DNA from: Pseudomonas poae
GTDB taxonomy: Bacteria; Pseudomonadota; Gammaproteobacteria; Pseudomonadales; Pseudomonadaceae
DNA length: 64,000 nt
Assembly (NCBI RefSeq): GCF_001439785.1
Contig: NZ_JYLI01000026.1
Span: 1 to 64,000 of the forward strand
Direction: 5' to 3'
The translations under genes were made by a program, and so were the position numbers. This document shows, piece by piece, positions 1 through 9,366 of this stretch. The notes under the pieces are model-generated. The model saw only the letters and a program-made list of their open reading frames with translations. It was not told the origin of the DNA and ran no database searches. Position 1 is the stretch's first letter. Each line of letters opens with the position of its first letter.

Positions 1-23
1 AGGAAAGTATTAATATCGCGCAT

Positions 24-86
24 AAGAACGCCGGTTTGGTAGATGTGTTTGCTCGCACGAACATCATCAATCAAATCGGCGTTCTT
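24..86. repeat. Imperfect inverted repeat, terminator-like
   Basis: The arm at 24-45 (AAGAACGCCGGTTTG...) is repeated in inverse at 62-86 with few mismatches around a 16-base loop. T-rich sequence follows but there is no clean T run until about 120. It could end a gene lying left of the window. No coding region is visible in 1-373 apart from this and the promoter below. Confidence 0.35.
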
Positions 87-216
87 GTTTCTGTGTTTCC
101 CGGGATTCCGTGAAGAACCTTTTTTTTCGCAGTCCGCTTTGCCATGTCAACGCTTCGTACTAGCTAAAGATCCCACCTACTCGGTACCTAGGCCCCTATC
201 GATACACGGGTACAGG

Positions 217-243
217 TAAAGCTTTGCTGGTTTCAGCCGAAAC
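217..243 (+). promoter_or_regulatory. Sigma-28 (FliA)-like promoter of the chemoreceptor gene
   Basis: TAAA at 217-220, then exactly 15 bases, then GCCGAAAC at 236-243. This matches the known FliA consensus (TAAA-N15-GCCGATAA) at 10 of 12 positions. It lies about 130 bp before the chosen start of the chemoreceptor, a gene class commonly read by the flagellar sigma factor. The promoter role is inferred from sequence only. Confidence 0.55.
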
Positions 244-373
244 ATTCCGAACGGAGAAAAAACTGGCTACGGCAGGCTACTACTGAACCATCCTGGGCTC
301 TATCAGACGTCGACTTCATAGAACGTTCGCCTTGGATAGCTTTAAACAACATCTTCAAGCCCTGAGGCCTGCC

Positions 374-2335
374 ATGCTTAGAAATGCTCCTTTGAGTACA
401 AAGCTACTGCTTATTTTGATGTTTCCCCTGTTGGGCTTTCTGGTCTTCGCCGGGATTTTTGTAGCTGACAAACGAGAGACACTGAGCGAGATGAACCGAG
501 CGGTCACCGCTACCGGCACCGCGCAGAAACTCAGTGACGTAGTAACCACTATCCAGCGTGAGCGCGGCGCAAGCGGCGTGTTTCTGGGCAGCGGTGGTAA
601 GACGATGCAGGACAAGTTGAAAGTCTTACGCCAAGAAACCGACCGTGCGGTGAGCGCGATGCATGCGCAATCGACCGAGGGTCTTATCGCGCCTGACAAG
701 ATGCTGCGCGCAATTGATGGTTTGGCCGGACTGCGTCAGCAGGTGGACACGCTCGCAATCAATAACGGCGAGTCCGGCACCCGATTCACCGATCTTATCA
801 AAAATTTGATCGGCTTCTCTTACTCACTGGAAACCAGCATTGAGGATCCGGAAATCCTGCGTGGGCTGAGTTCACTCAATCAGTTCGTAGACATGAAAGA
901 GCGCTCTGGTCGAGAGCGTGTACTGCTTGGCCTGGCATTCAACCAAAACCGTTTTGATGCGCCGCTGTTGTCACGTTTCAGCCGCAACATGGGCGAGTTC
1001 TCCGGCTATTTCGAGGCCTTTCAACGCTGGGCTCCTGCCGTGTTCAAAAATAAGCTGGATGCGGTTCTACAACAGCCCGCATCCGTCGATGTAGCTCGCC
1101 TGCAAAAACTCGGATTTGATACGCCTCTAGGCGATCCGCTTAATATCAAACCCGAAGACTGGTTCAACCTTTCCACCAGCCGTATCGACATGATGGCTCA
1201 GGTCGAGGCTGAACTGGGCCAGACGGTCGTGAGCCTAGCCAATGTCGCGCGTACCGATGCCCAGCGCAGTCTGTATGTCGCAATAGCCACCGTCATTCTG
1301 ATGTTGATTGCGGTGCTGTGGCTCGCTTCGGTGATTATTCGCAATATCAAAATCGCTGTGGTCGACGTGAACCGCACCCTTATTTCGCTATCCACGCGTG
1401 ACCTAACTGCCAGAACCCGTTACACCGGCAGAGACGAGTTTGGCGAGATCTCGCGTAACCTGGATAACATGGCCATACAGATCGGTGAAGTGATCCGTGA
1501 GATCGGGAGTGCCACGGCGCAGGTCGCGACCGCCGCCGAGCAGTCTTCGGCTGTGGCCCTGCAAACTAGCAATAACGTCGTCCAGCAGCGTCAAGGCACC
1601 GATCAGGTGGTCACTGCCATCAGCGAGATGAGCGCCACGGTCAAAGACGTGGCGCGCAGCACTACCGACGCCGCAGAGATGTCGCAGCGCGTTAATGCCA
1701 GCACTATGCAGGGCAAGGCTGAAATCGAGAACACCATCAGCTTGATCAAAGGGCTTGAGGTTCAGGCCGAACAAACATCCCGAATCATTGAGGAGCTCAA
1801 GGGTGAAAGCTATTCCATCTCCTCGGTTTTGGATGTGATTCGTGGTGTAGCAGAGCAAACCAATCTGCTAGCTTTGAACGCTGCCATTGAGGCTGCCCGT
1901 GCCGGTGAGCAGGGTCGTGGATTTGCCGTGGTCGCCGATGAGGTGCGGAATCTGGCCAAAAAGACTCAGGATTCCACCGTCAGTATCCAGAAGATGATCG
2001 CCAATCTGCAATCCGGCTCCGACCGTGCCGCCACTTCCATGCAGGAAACTCTAGGGAAGGCTCAAGAAGGCGCGAGCAACGTAGTGCGCGCAGGGGAGTT
2101 GCTAGAAGAAATAGCCGAGGGCATCGCGACCATCAGCGACAGCAACATACAGGTCGCCTCGGCGGCAGAACAACAGAGTCAGGTTGCCGAGGAGATCCAC
2201 CGCAACGTAAACGACATCAACACTCTGGTTATCCAGGTCAGCGCCGGTGCTGAACAAACCGCCGTCACCAGCCGCGAGTTAGCCCGCTTGGCCGAGCAAC
2301 AGCAGGGGCTGGTGGGACGGTTCAAGGTGAACTGA
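374..2335 (+). CDS. Methyl-accepting chemotaxis protein with NIT-type sensor domain
   Basis: Transmembrane chemoreceptor of about 653 aa. A first membrane segment lies near residues 10-31. A long periplasmic, mostly helical region follows with the QRERGASGVFL signature of nitrate/nitrite-sensing (NIT) domains. A second membrane segment lies near 297-320, then HAMP, then the cytoplasmic signalling hairpin with the conserved core EQTNLLALNAAIEAARAGE. It would signal to CheA/CheW. I chose ATG 374 because TGAGG sits 6 bases upstream; a TTG at 332 in the same frame has no ribosome-binding site. A FliA-like promoter precedes it. The ligand is not proven; nitrate or nitrite is only the family expectation. 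Confidence 0.9.
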   Translation: MLRNAPLSTKLLLILMFPLLGFLVFAGIFVADKRETLSEMNRAVTATGTAQKLSDVVTTIQRERGASGVFLGSGGKTMQDKLKVLRQETDRAVSAMHAQSTEGLIAPDKMLRAIDGLAGLRQQVDTLAINNGESGTRFTDLIKNLIGFSYSLETSIEDPEILRGLSSLNQFVDMKERSGRERVLLGLAFNQNRFDAPLLSRFSRNMGEFSGYFEAFQRWAPAVFKNKLDAVLQQPASVDVARLQKLGFDTPLGDPLNIKPEDWFNLSTSRIDMMAQVEAELGQTVVSLANVARTDAQRSLYVAIATVILMLIAVLWLASVIIRNIKIAVVDVNRTLISLSTRDLTARTRYTGRDEFGEISRNLDNMAIQIGEVIREIGSATAQVATAAEQSSAVALQTSNNVVQQRQGTDQVVTAISEMSATVKDVARSTTDAAEMSQRVNASTMQGKAEIENTISLIKGLEVQAEQTSRIIEELKGESYSISSVLDVIRGVAEQTNLLALNAAIEAARAGEQGRGFAVVADEVRNLAKKTQDSTVSIQKMIANLQSGSDRAATSMQETLGKAQEGASNVVRAGELLEEIAEGIATISDSNIQVASAAEQQSQVAEEIHRNVNDINTLVIQVSAGAEQTAVTSRELARLAEQQQGLVGRFKVN

Positions 2336-2893
2336 GTTACAAGTTTTTTTACCGGATGCTCAAATGCCCGAGAGAATGACTTTCGGGTATTTGAGGATTG
2401 GTAGGTGAGAGGGTGACGCGCCTATAAGGGCTACTTTGCTCAACGCGATAAACGAGGCTTTTCATGACGCCGGATGAGGTCAGGCCATGGATTATCAGCC
2501 GTCCTACGGCTTTCTGAAGGACTGCTTATACCGTTCTGAGTCATACAAGGTGACTTTGGCAGACGCTTACAACATTACGCCCTGTATTCCTAGTCCAAAG
2601 CGTTGTGAGCTGAATGGAAATGCATGGTTGCCACCCGCCAGCTCCAGCCCTCCTCGCCCTTTAGAGAGCTAAGGCGTTATCTCCTTAAGATCTCCTTAGC
2701 CCTTTCAAACTGTACCCTCACATGTCTCCTACGCGATTCCATTTGCAGGAATGGTCGATTGATTTGGAAGCAACCGATACCTTGAGCAAAAAGCGCACAA
2801 TCTTAGGCATGGAAGCTCATTCAGCTAGGCCGATTTGCTTGGCCTGCCAGGAACCCATTTCCACTCACTCTGGAAAAATGAGGATTGATCGTC
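2336..2893. other. Intergenic region with a hairpin, no convincing gene
   Basis: A 13-bp inverted repeat at 2359-2395 (CTCAAATGCCCGA and its near-complement) follows the chemoreceptor stop. It may be its terminator, although no T run follows. Two 61-codon open frames (2487-2672, 2722-2907) lack ribosome-binding sites and family features, so I do not call them. A weak 7-bp inverted repeat (GCTAAGG/CCTTAGC) lies at 2668-2700. Confidence 0.5.
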
Positions 2894-3643
2894 ATGAAAA
2901 GATTTGAGAATAAAACCGTCGTGGTGACGGGGGCCTCCAAGGGCATGGGTGCAGACATAGCATTAGGATTTGGCCGGGAAGGCGCGAATGTCGTTGTGAA
3001 TTACGCCTCCGATGCAGAAGCCGCCAAGCGAGTGGTGGATAGCATCAAATCCCATGGCGGCCAAGCCATCAGCGTAAAAGCCGATATCGCGTCTAGGGAC
3101 GAAGTTGAAGCGATGTTCACGGCCTGTCATCAAGCTTTCGGTCAGGTCGACGTTTTGGTAAATAATGCCGGTGTCTATGGTTTCGATGACCTTGGAGGGA
3201 TCACCGAAGAGAGCTTCCACAGGATGTTCAATCTCAATGTTCTGGGAGTAATCCATTGCTGCCAGTTAGCACGTGAGTCGCTTATACAGCGAAAAGGATG
3301 CATTGTTAACATCAGTTCTACCGCAACTGCAGAAACTCCCGCAGGTTCATTAGTTTATACAGCCTCAAAAGGGGCTGTAGACATGATCACGCGAACACTC
3401 TCTAAAGAACTCGGCCCTTACGGCGTGCGAGTCAACTCGATCAATCCTGGCCTCATCGTGACTGAGGGCACTAACACCCTCGGCATTATCGGAAGCGAAG
3501 TGGAACAAAGCTTCGTTAAGCGCACTCCACTCAGGCGTGTGGGCACGCCGGCAGACATTACACCACTGGCCCTTTTCTTGGCTTCCGAAGAAGCACAGTG
3601 GCTTACAGGAGAAATCTTGTACGCCTCTGGGGGAATCCGCTAG
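2894..3643 (+). CDS. SDR-family NAD(P)-dependent oxidoreductase
   Basis: Classical short-chain dehydrogenase of about 249 aa, cytosolic. It has the cofactor motif TGASKGMG near residues 12-19, NNAG near 90, the catalytic Ser in NISS and YTASK near 155-159, and a C-terminal GGI. It reduces a ketone or oxidises an alcohol; the substrate is unknown. ATG 2894 is preferred over the in-frame TTG 2885 because TGAGGA lies 9 bases upstream. The gene stands alone, ahead of the LysR-like fragment, at the left edge of an AT-richer stretch, so transfer is possible. Confidence 0.85.
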   Translation: MKRFENKTVVVTGASKGMGADIALGFGREGANVVVNYASDAEAAKRVVDSIKSHGGQAISVKADIASRDEVEAMFTACHQAFGQVDVLVNNAGVYGFDDLGGITEESFHRMFNLNVLGVIHCCQLARESLIQRKGCIVNISSTATAETPAGSLVYTASKGAVDMITRTLSKELGPYGVRVNSINPGLIVTEGTNTLGIIGSEVEQSFVKRTPLRRVGTPADITPLALFLASEEAQWLTGEILYASGGIR

Positions 3644-3763
3644 CAAGCATATCCGCTGATTGCTTGGGCGCATTTTCAGGATTCTACATTGAGCCTATCC
3701 GAGATTTGGGTGCGAGGCTCGATTGCGCCTACAGCATCAGAGTTTGGATAAAGGAGGCATTCA

Positions 3764-4051
3764 ATGAACAGACAGGAACTACGAAAGATAGACCTGAACA
3801 CAATAGTTATCTTTGAACGGGTAATGCAAGAACTGAATGTGACACGTGCAGCCAAATCGCTTGGGGTAAGTCAGCCGACTGTGACCGCAGCCCTCAATAG
3901 ACTACGTGACAGACTGGAAGATCCGCTATTCATTGTTGGCGGCAGGAGCATAGAACCAACCAGCAAAGCACTCTTTATCTATGAAGAGCTCAGCCCAGCA
4001 CTCGATGAATTGAGTAGAGCGCTTTCGTCACTGCAATCGGCGACTAGCTAA
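3764..4051 (+). CDS. LysR-type HTH-only protein (truncated regulator)
   Basis: Only 95 aa, where LysR proteins are normally near 300. The N-terminal winged HTH is intact (LNTIVIFERVMQELNVTRAAKSLG, then SQPTVTAALNRLRD). The frame stops about 25 residues after the linker begins, and no effector-binding domain follows in any frame. A perfect AGGAGG ribosome-binding site precedes the start. It is either a degraded regulator gene whose 3' part was lost in the AT-rich region downstream, or a free-standing DNA-binding protein. Its neighbours are the SDR upstream and the cyclase/molybdoenzyme group downstream. Confidence 0.65.
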   Translation: MNRQELRKIDLNTIVIFERVMQELNVTRAAKSLGVSQPTVTAALNRLRDRLEDPLFIVGGRSIEPTSKALFIYEELSPALDELSRALSSLQSATS

Positions 4052-5136
4052 ATACACAGCCCTTTTAAGGCTTACGATAACGTCTGGAACTTCTCTAATG
4101 TAACGGATCCATTGACTGTACTTAAATCTTTTTTTGCAGAGCTTAAATTCGTTTCATGGATCATCTCTGCTACGTACCTAGCCTGCCATGTCATTATTTT
4201 ATGAGCATTACTCACTCAGTTTCAAGCAACGGATTGCTGCAGCCCTAACCTTAAAGAATTATCGATACTACTTATCAGTCAAATCAATTTTACCCATATC
4301 ATGATCAACTATATTATATGTCTCGATGATGCATCGGGCTCCCTCCCGCCCCTGCATATCGACCCTTTGGTTTACCGCCTTTCCCAAGGCGGTTTTTTTT
4401 CGCCTGAGTTTCGCACGGAGTGAGATATCAGTATCCCAATCCATACTTTACCCTTTACAACTTAGCGCTTAGGTGGCCACAGCCTATTCGCCCCTCTATC
4501 CTAAATATTATTTTATACCAAATGCAGATTTTTGGTTTTATTTAAGTTAGCCATACTAATTGGCAAGATAGAGATTCTGAACGCAGTTAGTGTGCTCCCA
4601 AAGATCGAGCCTTATTTTGCTCTAATCAATGTTGACATCATCAACTAAGCTCAGGAAAGCGTTTCTAACGCAACGACGTCTGGAGTAGGTATGTCCGAAC
4701 AATTATTTAGAATCGATTTCGCTTAATGGAATTATTTTAAATAATCATTTCTCGTGAAGAAGTCCAAGAAGCCTAAACCCATTGAAATTGTATACGCAAC
4801 CAATTGTTTTTTAAGACTTTACTGCGAAACCCTATCGGGATAGCGCCTCAAGTTTGGTGCAAGGATAAGTACGGTAAATTTTTATTACTACTTGACAGCA
4901 ACAGATTCAGGAAATAGTCTCCAGACAGATAAGACGCATACGTACATTGTGTATCGTATATTCTTTACGGGAAGCGGTTACGTTATGAAAGGTTTTCGTT
5001 ACCTTGCATTCAGTTGTAGACATCAACTCGACCTATACGCCTGCACACTGATGCGCATTGGTTAGGGAACGCAGCCGATAATAAAAATAACGTGTTTGAT
5101 TCTTGATCCTGCCATTTACCAATAAAGGAGATAAAA
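4052..5136. other. 1.1 kb AT-rich non-coding region
   Basis: No open frame of gene quality is seen on either strand. The base composition is markedly more AT-rich than the flanks. It carries one strong terminator with a possible small RNA (separate entry). The end (5125-5136) provides the AAGGAG ribosome-binding site of the cyclase gene. It could be the decayed remainder of the LysR gene plus promoter sequence. Confidence 0.5.
4322..4400 (+). ncRNA. Candidate small RNA ending in a rho-independent terminator
   Basis: The terminator is clear: ACCGCCT (4374-4380), loop TTCCCA, AGGCGGT (4386-4392) and eight T. About 50 bases upstream is a plausible promoter with TTTACC (4289-4294), a 17-base gap and TATTAT (4312-4317). 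That would give an RNA of about 75-80 nt. It contains a C-rich unpaired-looking stretch (CTCCCTCCCGCCCC) of the kind able to pair with ribosome-binding sites. No coding frame fits. I do not recognise it as a named Pseudomonas sRNA. Confidence 0.35.
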
Positions 5137-5922
5137 ATGGCTATTCTTCGACAACTGGCAAAAGCTCTAACTGACCAAAGTATCGAGATCATAGATTTAA
5201 CCCATACTCTTGAGACCCGGACACCCGTAATCCAGCTACCCACCGAATTCAGGCAGTCTGCACCATTTAAGATTGACGAAATCAGCCGATTTGATGAGCG
5301 CGGCCCGCTGTGGTACTGGAACAACTTTTCCTGCGGGGAGCACACTGGCACGCATTTCGATGCACCTATCCACTGGATTACCGGAAAAGATTATCCAGAC
5401 GGCGCAACTGATACGATCTCGGTGCAAAAACTCATGGCGCCCGCCTGCGTTATCGATGTATCAGACCGGGTTCGGGATAATGAGGACTATCTGCTGACGA
5501 TCAGTGATGTTGAAGAGTGGGAGGCGAAGCATGGCAGGATCCCTGAGGGGGCTTGGGTACTGATGCGCACAGGCTGGTCTACACGTCAATACACCGACGC
5601 ATTCCTGAATCACAAAGAAGATGGTGGGCACTCACCAGGCCCTGACTCTCAGCTACCACTATGGCTAGCAAATGAGCGCAATGTGATGGGGTGGGGTACT
5701 GAACCTGTAGGTACGGACGCTGGCCAAGCTCACGCATTAGCGAAACCATTCCCTTGCCATCACGATATGCATGGCACCAATAAGTTCGGTCTTTCTAGCT
5801 TGGCCAACCTCCATCTGCTACCTCCAACCGGTTCAGTGTTGATCACTCCTCCACTGAAAATCAAACAAGGCTCCGGGAGCCCATGCCGGGTTTTGGCCCT
5901 TGTCGAAAAGAACGTTCGCTAG
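5137..5922 (+). CDS. Cyclase-family hydrolase (kynurenine formamidase-like)
   Basis: 261 aa, cytosolic. It carries the signature of the PF04199 cyclase family, HTGTHFDAPIH, at residues 69-79, whose His and Asp residues bind the active-site metal. A second conserved part, with a Gly-Thr-Asp before a histidine-containing stretch, lies near 190-210. Known relatives hydrolyse N-formylkynurenine, isatin or similar amides; the substrate here cannot be read from sequence. AAGGAG lies 6 bases before the ATG. It is followed within about 90 bp by the molybdoenzyme, suggesting an operon. Confidence 0.8.
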   Translation: MAILRQLAKALTDQSIEIIDLTHTLETRTPVIQLPTEFRQSAPFKIDEISRFDERGPLWYWNNFSCGEHTGTHFDAPIHWITGKDYPDGATDTISVQKLMAPACVIDVSDRVRDNEDYLLTISDVEEWEAKHGRIPEGAWVLMRTGWSTRQYTDAFLNHKEDGGHSPGPDSQLPLWLANERNVMGWGTEPVGTDAGQAHALAKPFPCHHDMHGTNKFGLSSLANLHLLPPTGSVLITPPLKIKQGSGSPCRVLALVEKNVR

Positions 5923-6015
5923 CGTTTGCCGAGATAGGTGAGCGGTTCCATACCGCTCTTTCGCTTCAATCTACTGATGGCTGCTTTCAGAGCAGATCCG
6001 AGGTATGACTTGATT

Positions 6016-8334
6016 ATGTCTGACTACCAGCGGATTCAAACAGCGTCTCACTGGGGCGTTTACAACGTCGGTGTGAAGGATGGCCACATCTCAGACGTTA
6101 GCCCTTTCCCGAACGATCCGGCTCCCATTCGAATGATGGAATCTCTCCCGCAAATGGTGAGAAGTCCACTACGCATAGACCAGCCCTACGTCAGAGCAAG
6201 CTACCTAACCCGAAAGCATGACTCTCGGGCAATGCGAGGCTGCGACGCATTTGTCCCGGTGTGTTGGGACGAAGCGCTGGATCTAGTGGAAGAAGGCTTA
6301 CGGAGAATCAAAACAGAATACGGTAACGAGTCTATCTATGGCGGATCATATGGCTGGGCTAGCGCGGGCCGCCTTCATCACTCACCAAGCGTACTGAAGC
6401 GCTTCCTGGGTCAATTCGGAGGCTACGTAGATAAAGCCGGCAACCACAGTTTTGGCGCCGCGATGCACATAGCTCCCTACGTGCTTGGCTCTTCGGATGT
6501 AACCTCTATAGTCGTTCCATGGAGAGAGATTGCTGAGCATACAGAACTGGTCGTCATGTTCGGAGGTGCAAACTCCAAGAACATGCAAATCGATCCAGGC
6601 GGTGCTGTGATGCACGAAACAGACGGACTTCTCGGTGCCATCGCCAAGAGGCAGGTGCGCTTTATAAACATCAGCCCTAGTCGAGATGACACACCTAGCC
6701 AGATCGATGGGCAATGGTTGCCGATCATCCCCAACACCGACACAGTTTTAATGCTGGGCCTTGCCTACGTACTGGTACATGAAGGTCGGCACGATCAGCA
6801 GTTCGTTGACAAATACTGTGAAGGCTTCGCTCCCTTCAGAGCCTACCTGTTAGGCGAATCTGATAGCGTGCCGAAAAATCAGTATTGGGCGTCGAAGATA
6901 TGCGGAGTATCTACCGAAGCAATTACTTCGCTCGCAAGAGAAATGGCAACTAAACGCACTGTGATCACAACGGCCTGGTCGGTACAGCGGGCTGATCATG
7001 GAGAACAGCCCGTGTGGATGACCATCGTCCTTGCATGCCTTCTAGGCCAGATCAACAAGCGGGGCGGAGGCTTCAGCCTCGGCCCTGGAGGGGTTTCAGG
7101 AATAGGCATTGAACGTCCCGGAAATGTTCCTCGACCCACCTTGTCGTTGGGGAGAAACCCGATTGACATATCCGTTCCCGTGGGCAGAGTCGCTGACATG
7201 CTCCTGAATCCAGGCATGGAGTTGAATTACAACGGTTCGACATTACGCATGCCTGACATCAAACTAATCTATTCAGCTGGCGGAAATCCATTCCATCACA
7301 ATGCAAACCTGAACCGTTTTGTTGATGCGTGGCGGCGGCCCGATTTGGTCGTGGTTCACGAGCCATGGTGGAGCCCGCCTGCTAAATACGCCGACATTGT
7401 TCTGCCTGCGACCACTTCAATGGAGCGTAATGACATTCTGGCAACCGAATTTCAGCGGCACTGGATTGCGATGTGTCAGGTAATCCCGCCCGTTGCGCAG
7501 TCTCGTAATGACTTTGACATTTTTGCTGAATTGGCAGATCGCCTTGGGTTCGGAGAGAGCTACACCGAAGGAAGGGATGAGTTTGGCTGGCTAGAACACA
7601 TGTACAAAGGCGCGCGTCAAAAAGCGATGGATGTTGGGTATGAGCCGCCGCCTTTCGAGGATTTCTGGGATTTGGGGATGTACGAGTTTCCGCTTTCGGT
7701 AACCAACAGAGAAAATTCATTACTGTCGGATTACTGCAACGACCCCAAAAAATACCCACTTAAAACTCGATCAGGAAAAATTGAAATCTTTTCTCAGGCG
7801 ATTGCTGAATACAAGTACCAGGACTGTCCTCCTCATCCGTGCTGGCTGGAGCCGGTGGAGTGGCGTAACAGCCCTATTGCCCGAAAGTACCCAATACACC
7901 TTTTAACAAATCAACCGGCAGGAAAGCTTCATAGTCAACTCGACCCAAGCGATCTAAGCGTAAGTTTTAAGCGAAAAGGAAAAGAGGTATTAAGTATTTC
8001 TCCAACGGATGCGCGGGCGCGAGATATTAATACGGGAGACATCATTAAGGTCTTCAACGACCGGGGGGAATTTCTCGCATGCGCCAAAGTAACGGACAAC
8101 ATCCTGGATGGCGTCGCATCAATACCAACAGGTGCTTGGTTTGACCCAGCTGATCCAACAACTACTGGCACTATCGACAAGCACGGAAATCCGAACGTCG
8201 TGACACTAGACATTGGCACATCACAGTTGGCCCAAGGTTCCGTCGCTCAAACTGCGCTTGTTCAAGTTGAGAGATTTGATGGTGATTTACCTGTAACAGC
8301 ATTTCAACTACCCAGAATTTCACATAGATCATAA
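6016..8334 (+). CDS. DMSO-reductase-family molybdopterin oxidoreductase (BisC/TorA-like)
   Basis: About 772 aa, carrying bis-MGD molybdenum cofactor. The N-terminus has no Cys cluster for Fe-S, as in the BisC/TorA/DorA subgroup. SYGW (111-114 from this ATG) matches the active-site Tyr and Trp of DMSO reductase. The Ser in NHSFGAA (near 145) is at the position of the molybdenum-ligand serine. No twin-arginine leader is visible, so it is probably cytoplasmic like BisC. An in-frame GTG at 5938 and an ATG at 5977 would lengthen it; the family N-terminus favours 6016 (SDYQRIQTASHWGVY). It should reduce an S- or N-oxide or catalyse a related oxo transfer. It sits between a cyclase-family hydrolase and a GlcG-like gene. 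Confidence 0.85.
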   Translation: MSDYQRIQTASHWGVYNVGVKDGHISDVSPFPNDPAPIRMMESLPQMVRSPLRIDQPYVRASYLTRKHDSRAMRGCDAFVPVCWDEALDLVEEGLRRIKTEYGNESIYGGSYGWASAGRLHHSPSVLKRFLGQFGGYVDKAGNHSFGAAMHIAPYVLGSSDVTSIVVPWREIAEHTELVVMFGGANSKNMQIDPGGAVMHETDGLLGAIAKRQVRFINISPSRDDTPSQIDGQWLPIIPNTDTVLMLGLAYVLVHEGRHDQQFVDKYCEGFAPFRAYLLGESDSVPKNQYWASKICGVSTEAITSLAREMATKRTVITTAWSVQRADHGEQPVWMTIVLACLLGQINKRGGGFSLGPGGVSGIGIERPGNVPRPTLSLGRNPIDISVPVGRVADMLLNPGMELNYNGSTLRMPDIKLIYSAGGNPFHHNANLNRFVDAWRRPDLVVVHEPWWSPPAKYADIVLPATTSMERNDILATEFQRHWIAMCQVIPPVAQSRNDFDIFAELADRLGFGESYTEGRDEFGWLEHMYKGARQKAMDVGYEPPPFEDFWDLGMYEFPLSVTNRENSLLSDYCNDPKKYPLKTRSGKIEIFSQAIAEYKYQDCPPHPCWLEPVEWRNSPIARKYPIHLLTNQPAGKLHSQLDPSDLSVSFKRKGKEVLSISPTDARARDINTGDIIKVFNDRGEFLACAKVTDNILDGVASIPTGAWFDPADPTTTGTIDKHGNPNVVTLDIGTSQLAQGSVAQTALVQVERFDGDLPVTAFQLPRISHRS

Positions 8335-8424
8335 ATTTAGAGCCAGTCGTAAATTAACCTTTTAGAGGCCTAAGCTAAAAGCTCCGATTTAATCTTACAG
8401 CATAAAAAACATGGAGAAATTTTC

Positions 8425-8874
8425 ATGCGCCAAAAAAGCTATCTGACAAATGATGAAGTTGACACAGTCTTGAAAGAGGCCTCCAGCTTTGCGAAAGACA
8501 AAGCGTGGCCAGTTGCGATCGCCGTTTGCGACGACGGGGGTCATCCATTGGGCCTAGTCTGCCTAGATCAGTCCGCTCCAATAAGCGCGTATATCGCATT
8601 GGAAAAAGCACGTACTGCTGCTCTCGGGAGGCGCGAGTCCAAAGCATATGAAGATATGGTTAATAGCGGTCGCACCGCGTTTTTGAGTGCGCCTCAACTG
8701 ACTTCGCTGGCCGGCGGCATTCCCATTATCGTAGATGGTCAAGTCATTGCGGCGATAGGTGTCTCAGGGGTTAAGCCTGAGGAAGACATATCGGTTGCGC
8801 AAGCAGGCTCTGCTGCATTGTCACCGGCTAAAGATACTCGAATTAATTCAACATCTCGGAGTTCACGCGACTGA
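8425..8874 (+). CDS. GlcG/HbpS-family protein (heme-binding-like)
   Basis: 149 aa. Family features are the start LTNDEVDTVLKEA, AWPVAIAVCDDGGHPLG, a middle helix with KARTA, and the glycine-rich end GGIPI...GQVIAAIGVSG. Members bind heme or small catabolites and often sit beside oxidoreductase genes, without a settled biochemical role. It lies 90 bp after the molybdoenzyme with its own weak ribosome-binding site and is probably co-transcribed. No signal peptide is seen. Product naming rests on the fold family only. Confidence 0.8.
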   Translation: MRQKSYLTNDEVDTVLKEASSFAKDKAWPVAIAVCDDGGHPLGLVCLDQSAPISAYIALEKARTAALGRRESKAYEDMVNSGRTAFLSAPQLTSLAGGIPIIVDGQVIAAIGVSGVKPEEDISVAQAGSAALSPAKDTRINSTSRSSRD

Positions 8875-9366
8875 ATATACGCCCTGTTTCGACCTCAAGG
8901 TCGATTGCAAGCTCAAATCCTTCATGGAGACCGAGGTATTGTCAGAAGCACAAATCCGCCAGATCACTTTTGGACTCAACAGGCCAAGGTCATTCATTCA
9001 CTGGCCCCATCAACCGAGCTTTGCTAGCTGAGCGAGAGAAACTTCAGACAAAATCAATAACTAGCTCGGATCGCAAAAAGGACATTCAACAGACGTCGCG
9101 CCAAATGCAGCGCGATCCACGCGCTGAGCGCTGTGCAGATAAGTATATCTGCCAGGCCACTGAGCAGGAAACGCAGCAGACTGCCTCCATGGCCGACCAA
9201 ATGTATAGCGCTGGTTAGTGGAGCTCGATAGGCCCGATGCTCTGAAATTCAAGCGTCATGCTGGCATTAAAATGCAGCGTGAATATGACCATCTTGCATA
9301 ATGTCGCGCAGTTTCCAACGATACACTGCAACACGTTTTACGACTATCAGTTAGCCTCCCGTAGCG
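8875..9366. other. Intergenic region with a possible membrane-protein remnant
   Basis: No complete gene is seen. On the minus strand about 9060-9240 reads as a roughly 60-residue hydrophobic frame (LLRFLLSGLADILIC and ALSAWIALHLARRLLNVLF) with a stop upstream and no good start. It may be a decayed inner-membrane protein fragment. Plus-strand frames here look like chance. Confidence 0.3.

Noticed and set aside
24..86. CRISPR-like repeat unit
   Set aside because: Only one inverted pair and no direct-repeat array; hairpin/terminator is a better reading.
2487..2907. Two 61-codon frames upstream of the first SDR
   Set aside because: No ribosome-binding site or homology-type motif; the second overlaps the SDR start.
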